The notes beneath the pieces are model-generated. The model saw only the letters and a program-made list of their open reading frames with translations. It searched no databases and was not told where the DNA came from. Positions 62,484 to 64,000 of a DNA stretch of 64,000 nucleotides are shown in pieces (the stretch's first letter is position 1; each line of letters starts with the position of its first letter). The stretch is from an uncultured Clostridiaceae bacterium (GTDB lineage: Bacteria > Bacillota > Clostridia > TANB77 > CAG-465). A program made the position numbers and the translations under genes. The stretch spans positions 177,726 through 241,725 of the forward strand of contig CAMVON010000002.1 in assembly GCA_947169155.1 (NCBI GenBank). Direction: 5' to 3'.

Positions 62484-64000
62484 ATGAAGAAAAGATATAT
62501 TATTGTCCCTGCTATATTACTTATAGGATTTATTATATCCACTGTAGCTATAGTTTTAGCTGCACCAACTATAACATTAACTGGTAGTGCAAGTGGAAAT
62601 AATATGAATCTTACATGGACAAATAGCGATACAGTTAAGGGATATGGTTATGAAGTAGAAAGAAGTGTCAATGATGGTACATATTCACCACTTGGAGATT
62701 ATGAAAGTAAAATTCAAGTGTTAAATGTATATCCAGATGTTGACCCTAAAATAACAATTAATACATATGATGGAGAAAGCTTGACAATAGATAAATCTGC
62801 ATCATTAAAACAATGGATGGAATCAGCAAACTCACTAGATTCTAGAGGATATGGTAGAGGATTAATTGAAGTCACTCCAGTATCTAACTCAGCGTTTAAT
62901 GCAAATCCAAGCGCATATTTAAAAAGAAATGCAGATGGTACATACAATTATTCAGTAGTTGTATTTGGTACATGGGATGCCTATCAAGGACAAGATTTAA
63001 GTGACGCTGCATATAATGTTATGAATGCATACTTAGCAGCTGGAAAAAGCTGTATAGTAGGTCATGATACTATAAGAGGTGATGAAGCAAGAGCAGCAAA
63101 CTTTGCAAAACTTAGAGGATATTTCAACATTAAAACAGTTAAAGATGATGGAGTAACATTACCAGGTGGTGGAACACCGGATTATTTGGGAAATACAAAT
63201 GTTGGGGAAAATGTTAGAGTAAGAATAAACACAAACAACAGATACACTACATACCCATGGTACATAGGTGGAGCAGGAACAATACTTACTGTTCCAGCAT
63301 GTCATGACGTTCATCAAGTTGCATATAGTTCTATAGAGATGTCTTTTGCAGATGCCGGAAATTATACAGATCAAAATGGAAATGGTCAATGGAACTATTA
63401 TCTAACAGTAAATAATAACTGTGCAATGATTCAAACTGGACATTCTAGTGGAGCTGCAACAGAAGACGAACAAAAGGTTTGGGCTAACTTACTATTCTAT
63501 TTAGGAAGTTATAACAATGTAAATAAAACAACAGATTCAAACTATAAAGACATAAATGCACCTACAGCACCAGTTAAAGCATCAAATGAATTAACTGGAA
63601 TTAATGGTACAGTATCATATACTGCACAAGATGTAGGAACAAAATATAACTATTATGTTAAAGCAACTGAAATTGCTGAGATGACAACAAGTACATCAAA
63701 CACAATTTCAAGCACAATAACATCTGGAATTTCATATTACAAATATGTAATTGATGGAAATCCAACAACAACAGATTTAACTCAAACAACAACATCAACA
63801 TCAATAGATTATGAACTACAAGATTGGACAAATACATATTTACATATTCAAACTATTGATGCTGCTGGAAATGTTAGTGGAATATCACATATATTATTAC
63901 ATGAGAATATACCACCAGTAATTACTTTAACACCAGATGTAACAGTATGGACTAACCAAGATGTTGCAATTACAGCTACAACAGATGATACAGATGGTAG
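62484..64000 (+). CDS. Large secreted surface protein, DUF5057-like, 5' part (partial)
   Basis: Open from the ATG at 62484 (RBS GGGGTGG) to the window end, at least 505 aa. Signal peptide about residues 1-26 (hydrophobic ILLIGFIISTVAIVLA, cleavage before APT). An FnIII-like unit follows (ITLTGSASGNNMNLTW). Residues ~75-345 look like a DUF5057/class I amidotransferase-like domain (IQVLNVYPDVDPKI, YSVVVFGTWDAYQGQDLSD, AGKSCIVGHDT, TGHSSGAATEDE). Then Thr/Ser-rich Ig-like repeats begin. Probably a cell-wall adhesin or structural protein; any sorting signal lies outside the window. Confidence 0.8.
   Translation, partial: MKKRYIIVPAILLIGFIISTVAIVLAAPTITLTGSASGNNMNLTWTNSDTVKGYGYEVERSVNDGTYSPLGDYESKIQVLNVYPDVDPKITINTYDGESLTIDKSASLKQWMESANSLDSRGYGRGLIEVTPVSNSAFNANPSAYLKRNADGTYNYSVVVFGTWDAYQGQDLSDAAYNVMNAYLAAGKSCIVGHDTIRGDEARAANFAKLRGYFNIKTVKDDGVTLPGGGTPDYLGNTNVGENVRVRINTNNRYTTYPWYIGGAGTILTVPACHDVHQVAYSSIEMSFADAGNYTDQNGNGQWNYYLTVNNNCAMIQTGHSSGAATEDEQKVWANLLFYLGSYNNVNKTTDSNYKDINAPTAPVKASNELTGINGTVSYTAQDVGTKYNYYVKATEIAEMTTSTSNTISSTITSGISYYKYVIDGNPTTTDLTQTTTSTSIDYELQDWTNTYLHIQTIDAAGNVSGISHILLHENIPPVITLTPDVTVWTNQDVAITATTDDTDG

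Overview
The window is a stretch of a low-GC (roughly 30% by eye), AT-rich bacterial chromosome. The canonical sigma-A promoters, strong GGAGG ribosome binding sites, frequent TTG and GTG starts, intrinsic terminators after almost every operon, class B sortase, GatCAB amidotransferase, heterodimeric ABC exporter and the ylxM-ffh-rpsP-khpA-rimM-trmD-rplS gene order all point to Bacillota, most likely a Clostridia-type anaerobe. I cannot name the species. Nearly all of it is chromosomal housekeeping DNA; no prophage, complete IS or CRISPR array is visible.

Layout. 1-9.2 kb: 3' part of dnaE, pepF, a cation diffusion facilitator, two minus-strand genes (class I glutamine amidotransferase-like hydrolase, radical SAM protein), a DUF1540 protein, murD. 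9.25-12.55 kb: an unrecognised block made of a tiny promoter-ORF-terminator unit, a 44-aa ORF, an 883-aa protein with collagen-like and His/Asn-rich segments, and an 81-aa protein. 12.6-16.5 kb: the conserved SRP/ribosome/tRNA-modification operon from ylxM to rplS. 16.5-21.5 kb: six genes (P-loop kinase, GNAT, second CDF transporter, a protein with an ADP-ribosyltransferase-like domain and a coiled-coil tail, a Nudix hydrolase, a YgjV-like membrane protein) lying between rplS and rbgA, which are neighbours in Bacillus. 21.6-24.8 kb: rbgA, proS and a decayed DprA-like gene. 24.8-32.2 kb: sortase B, a membrane-anchored propeller-like protein, dGTPase, leuS, a GGDEF-EAL protein with a damaged EAL domain. 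32.2-35.5 kb: a tRNA-Val/tRNA-Asp pair present twice in identical form around prs and a membrane protein, then tRNA-Phe, -Gly, -Cys and a probable 6S RNA. 35.5-52.1 kb: malQ, a papain-like protein, a divergent DnaB-like ATPase, a MarR-regulated ABC exporter pair, several unknown coiled-coil or small proteins, MBL hydrolase, ybaK, a YgjP-type metalloprotease, a deoxynucleotidase. 52.1-64 kb: ackA, coaD, coaE, an OmpR/HK two-component pair, an aromatic-acid-exporter-like protein, gatCAB, and the 5' part of a large secreted surface protein.

Functional links. ProS is the short type that appears to lack the editing insertion, and the window also carries a YbaK-type deacylase that could clear mischarged tRNA-Pro. 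GatCAB implies indirect Gln- and/or Asn-tRNA synthesis. The surface protein at the right edge and the sortase suggest cell-surface display, but no sorting signal is visible here.

The best candidate for an undescribed system is the block at 17.6-21.5 kb: an intracellular ADP-ribosyltransferase-like protein packed tightly between a CDF transporter and a Nudix hydrolase inside an otherwise conserved ribosome-biogenesis locus. The second is the 44-aa/883-aa/81-aa operon at 9.5-12.5 kb.
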